DNA of 47,407 nt, taken from a virus. Under the pieces are notes generated by a model. It did no database searches and had not been told where the DNA came from. It saw only the letters and a list, made by a program, of their open reading frames with translations. Where the stretch lies: positions 1 through 47,407 of the IMG/VR virus record IMGVR_UViG_3300042904_000114; one strand, given 5' to 3'. Position numbers and translations under genes: made by a program. Below, in pieces: positions 45,540-47,407 of this stretch; the stretch's first letter is position 1, and each line of letters begins with the position of its first letter.

Positions 45540-45902
45540 TTATGCAACAGCTTCGCGCCTCTCTCTCATCAACTCTACCGAGTTACCCATTAGAGTGTGC
45601 GCCTCATTGAGACAATCCCTGTAAGCGCGTCGAGTACGCCCGAAGCTATGCGCCTTGTCTGCCTCGTTGACCCTAGTGGAGAGGTATTCTACCCAGAGCA
45701 CTCCTTTATGAATGACTGGAAGCATCTCATAGGCGCGCTCAGTCAACACGCACTCGACCTCAATACCCGGATCAGGATAGTGCGTTGACGGAGGGACGAG
45801 ACGCATGAAGCTAACCTGTCCTGGATACCCAAGGGAGTTTCCTGTTTGCAGCTTCCAGCGCGCCCAACGCAGCAACATGTTAACCACTTGCGCCTCAATC
45901 AT
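45540..45902 (-). CDS. Probable late-gene regulator (Q-like antiterminator)
   Basis: 120 residues: MIEAQVVNMLLRWARWKLQTGNSLGYPGQVSFMRLVPPSTHYPDPGIEVECVLTERAYEMLPVIHKGVLWVEYLSTRVNEADKAHSFGRTRRAYRDCLNEAHTLMGNSVEL. The LLRWARW start and the pattern of a C-terminal helix-turn-helix (AHSFGRTRRAYRDCL) recall phage antitermination/late-activator proteins. It is the last gene of the leftward early operon and is followed at once by a promoter and terminator, the lambda Q-PR'-tR' order. The family match is suggestive only. Confidence 0.65.
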   Translation of the reverse strand: MIEAQVVNMLLRWARWKLQTGNSLGYPGQVSFMRLVPPSTHYPDPGIEVECVLTERAYEMLPVIHKGVLWVEYLSTRVNEADKAHSFGRTRRAYRDCLNEAHTLMGNSVELMRERREAVA

Positions 45903-46123
45903 GCTGACTCCTTTACTTTGCGGCAGAGCAATGAGCCAGAGCCGCTTGCGTCCACGTGCTCTAGACCGTGTTCATCTAGCAGGTATTGAGCGAACTGAGC
46001 CGCAAGCCGTATACCGCCATCCCTCAAAGAAACTCCCTCAAATGGCTCATCTAGATTCAGTCCCAGCACGACGTAATCCTTCGTCTCTCTCCTAACCGTG
46101 AAATACTGGCAATCGGCTATCAC
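45899..46123 (-). CDS. Small nin-region protein (74 aa), unknown
   Basis: MIADCQYFTVRRETKDYVVLGLNLDEPFEGVSLRDGGIRLAAQFAQYLLDEHGLEHVDASGSGSLLCRKVKESA. Alpha/beta small protein overlapping both neighbours by four bases. Not recognised. Confidence 0.65.
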   Translation of the reverse strand: MIADCQYFTVRRETKDYVVLGLNLDEPFEGVSLRDGGIRLAAQFAQYLLDEHGLEHVDASGSGSLLCRKVKESA

Positions 46124-46323
46124 CTTGCTCCTCCGTTCTTTTTAACGAACTCCACGCTAGAGCTAATCGCTATGGCTCGGCTCTGCGTGTAATACCTATC
46201 CTTGCGCGCTGGCTTAGGCTTGACTGTCGGAACTAGCTCAAGCCGTCTTGTGCGGGCTCTAAGGCCATCTGCTATGTCTTCTGGGTTTCGGTAACACCAT
46301 GAGGGGAGGACGTTGCTTTTCAT
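46120..46323 (-). CDS. Small basic nin-region protein (67 aa), unknown
   Basis: MKSNVLPSWCYRNPEDIADGLRARTRRLELVPTVKPKPARKDRYYTQSRAIAISSSVEFVKKNGGAR. Basic, with a short helix near the start and a long disordered middle. Overlaps the previous gene (ATGA) and the next. Not recognised. Confidence 0.6.
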   Translation of the reverse strand: MKSNVLPSWCYRNPEDIADGLRARTRRLELVPTVKPKPARKDRYYTQSRAIAISSSVEFVKKNGGAR

Positions 46324-46592
46324 GTTTTCCCGTATAAAGTTTCAATGGTCTGAGCCAGCAAGCTAAGCTCAGTCTCTTTCATTACCTTCAGCATGATCTG
46401 CTGTCCGTGAATGCCGTTGCGCTCCCCTTGGTGGCAATCTTTGCAGAGCGGTATCGTGCACCAGTCGGCACAGCGACGGCCTTGTATGCGCCCTTCTAGC
46501 AAGTGATGTGCGTCAGATGGAGCAGACTTGCCGCATAGAGCGCATGGGAGTGATTTGACGCGGCCTATGTGAGCCTTCTCTGCTTTGCTCAT
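46320..46592 (-). CDS. DUF968 / Ref-like HNH nuclease
   Basis: 90 residues from the ATG at 46592, which overlaps the NinB stop. AEKAHIGRVKSLPCALCGKSAPSDAHHLLEGRIQGRRCADWCTIPLCKDCHQGERNGIH shows Cys pairs and an AHH...H metal site as in Ref (P1) and other DUF968 recombination nucleases. It acts with NinB-type functions in phage recombination. Length is near minimal for the family. Confidence 0.85.
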   Translation of the reverse strand: MSKAEKAHIGRVKSLPCALCGKSAPSDAHHLLEGRIQGRRCADWCTIPLCKDCHQGERNGIHGQQIMLKVMKETELSLLAQTIETLYGKT

Positions 46593-46969
46593 TGCTCGCT
46601 CCATTTCACGTCATGCCCTGCCCCGAATGCCTGTATTAGTTCGCACAGATCAGACATCTCCTTTTTGCCCATCTTGCTAGTGCGCGCGCCGATCACGACG
46701 AAGCCACCGTCAACGCCTGGAACGACCTTCTGAGCCTTCAGTGAAGCGCTCATGACATCTTTCCATTCATCGGAAGTAAGGTATTGACCGTGCCAGTTGA
46801 CTTGCTTGGATAGGTCAGCAAGCAGGGCCCACATCATTGCGTTCTGCTCGAGCGTCCTAGTCTTCTGCTTCACGATGCAGACGTAATCGGAAGGAGCTGA
46901 CTCGATACACTGATGGGCGAATTGACGCTGAGCAGGGCCGACGAGGAAGATAGTTTGCTTATCGGTCAC
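46589..46969 (-). CDS. ninB: NinB-family recombination protein
   Basis: 126 residues from a GTG at 46969 with GAGG six bases upstream; an ATG at 46981 is a weaker alternative. TDKQTIFLVGPAQRQFAHQCIESAPSDYVCIVKQKTRTLEQNAMMWALLADLSKQVNWHGQYLTSDEWKDVMSASLKAQKVVPGVDGGFVVIGARTSKMGKKEMSDLCELIQAFGAGHDVKW is a full NinB match, with QNAxMWALLxDxSxQVxWxG and RTSKMxxxEMxxLxELIxAFG. NinB (lambda Orf) helps load recombinase on single strands. Confidence 0.95.
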   Translation of the reverse strand: MTDKQTIFLVGPAQRQFAHQCIESAPSDYVCIVKQKTRTLEQNAMMWALLADLSKQVNWHGQYLTSDEWKDVMSASLKAQKVVPGVDGGFVVIGARTSKMGKKEMSDLCELIQAFGAGHDVKWSEQ

Positions 46970-47138
46970 TCTGCGCCTCATCAAGAAACTTTCTGAGTTC
47001 GTCTCGTGCGGCCTTCAGACTGTTGAACGAGGACATCGGCCTATCTGCAAACATTTCAAGCCATTTATGCGCATCCTCAGCGGCCGCGGCAAGATTCACC
47101 GGGTTGCCTTCTGCATCCCATTGCGCCTTATCTATCAC
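46959..47138 (-). CDS. Small helical protein (59 aa), unknown
   Basis: A GTG start overlaps the DUF1064 gene stop (GTGA). The product MIDKAQWDAEGNPVNLAAAAEDAHKWLEMFADRPMSSFNSLKAARDELRKFLDEAQSDR is acidic and helical. Its stop lies just inside the start of ninB, so it is translationally coupled at both ends. No family recognised. Confidence 0.65.
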   Translation of the reverse strand: MIDKAQWDAEGNPVNLAAAAEDAHKWLEMFADRPMSSFNSLKAARDELRKFLDEAQSDR

Positions 47139-47407
47139 CCGAACACCTCGTAACCCCAGCCGCCGCCGTCTTTCTTTGCCTTGGCTTTCACTGCGATAAA
47201 TTTGAACGGGTACATTTCGGACGCCACTTTGATCTTTACGCGCGCGTCGTCTTGCCAGAATCCCTTTACTTCGTGGATCTCTATCTGGCCATCGAGACGC
47301 ATTAAGGCAAAGTCTGGAGTGTAGAAAGTGTTATCGGCGAGTCGGAATTTCATGCCCTCGAATCTGTACCAGAGAAGTTCTCCAGCCATCAGCAAGGTTT
47401 TCAGATA
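47135..47407 (-). CDS. DUF1064-like nuclease-fold protein, 3' part (continues at coordinate 127 upwards)
   Basis: Carboxy-terminal part of the 115-residue protein whose start is at 202 across the circular join. It contains TPDFALMRLDGQIEIHEVKGFW, the Asp and Glu-x-Lys positions expected in this nuclease-like fold. The stop at 47135 overlaps the next gene start (GTGA). Confidence 0.8.
   Translation of the reverse strand, partial: YLKTLLMAGELLWYRFEGMKFRLADNTFYTPDFALMRLDGQIEIHEVKGFWQDDARVKIKVASEMYPFKFIAVKAKAKKDGGGWGYEVFG
47281..47407. repeat. Terminal overlap, right copy (identical to 1..127)
   Basis: Exact repeat of the first 127 bases, marking circular closure of the assembly. See the entry at the left end. 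Confidence 0.95.

Noticed and set aside
1-47407. Biological direct terminal repeat of 127 bp
   Set aside because: Length equals a common assembler k-mer and a gene runs unbroken through the join, so circular closure is the simpler reading; virion ends cannot be inferred from it.
1-47407. CRISPR array or tRNA genes
   Set aside because: No regularly spaced direct repeats with unique spacers and no complete tRNA cloverleaf were seen on either strand.

Overview
The window is one complete, circularly assembled genome of a temperate, long-tailed (siphovirus-type) phage with an HK97-fold head. The first 127 bases repeat exactly as the last 127, and one gene (DUF1064-like) reads continuously across that join, so the unit genome is about 47,280 bp. 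The host is Gram-negative: there are outer-membrane lipoproteins with lipoboxes, an i-spanin/o-spanin pair and a T4-type endolysin. A tRNA-like 3' end at the presumed attP and general gene resemblance suggest a proteobacterium (beta or gamma), but the sequence alone does not fix the genus.

Layout. (a) Immunity region, 5.55-7.33 kb: a lambda-like switch. A CI-type repressor (rightward, 5802) and three small genes in the lambda rex position form a lysogeny operon ending at a terminator (7221). It is flanked by two outward-facing promoters of the same design (TTGACA-18-TTTAAT, each covered by two palindromic operators 24 bp apart). (b) Leftward early operon, from 5731 through coordinate 1 and on from 47407 down to 45540: Cro, CII/CP76-like protein, winged-helix protein, replisome organiser, C5 cytosine methyltransferase, DnaB helicase, a PPC-motif protein, several tiny genes, DUF1064, NinB, a DUF968/Ref-like HNH protein and a probable late regulator. 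(c) Rightward early operon, 7.3-14.4 kb: many small unknown genes, YqaJ-type exonuclease, a small SSB-like protein, an HNH protein, dUTPase, probable excisionase, attP and tyrosine integrase. (d) Leftward late operon, from a promoter at 45.5 kb down to 14.44 kb: HNH, terminase small and large subunits, portal, ClpP-type head protease, capsid, head/neck proteins, a very unusual 860-residue repeat/GDPD-like protein, tail tube, frameshifted tail chaperones, tape measure, tail tip, receptor-binding proteins (one with a glycosidase fold), then small membrane proteins, endolysin, a secreted subtilisin-like protease, i-spanin and an o-spanin fused to a homing endonuclease.

How it works together. CI would silence both outward promoters while transcribing itself from a leaderless promoter. 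On derepression the left arm makes replication proteins and the late regulator; the right arm makes recombination and excision proteins. The late promoter at 45.5 kb is followed within about 90 nt by an intrinsic terminator, the classic arrangement for Q-type antitermination. Several more co-directional terminator-like hairpins inside the late operon, two of them within coding sequence, fit a need for processive antitermination.

Most notable: an HNH/NUMOD3 homing endonuclease fused in frame to an o-spanin lipoprotein with its own internal ribosome-binding site; a secreted S8 protease in the lysis region; an 860-aa putative virion protein with LamG-like, GDPD-like and 21-residue repeat segments; mirrored operator/promoter pairs with leaderless cI and cro; and five HNH proteins. 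All names are from reading motifs by eye; no database search was run.
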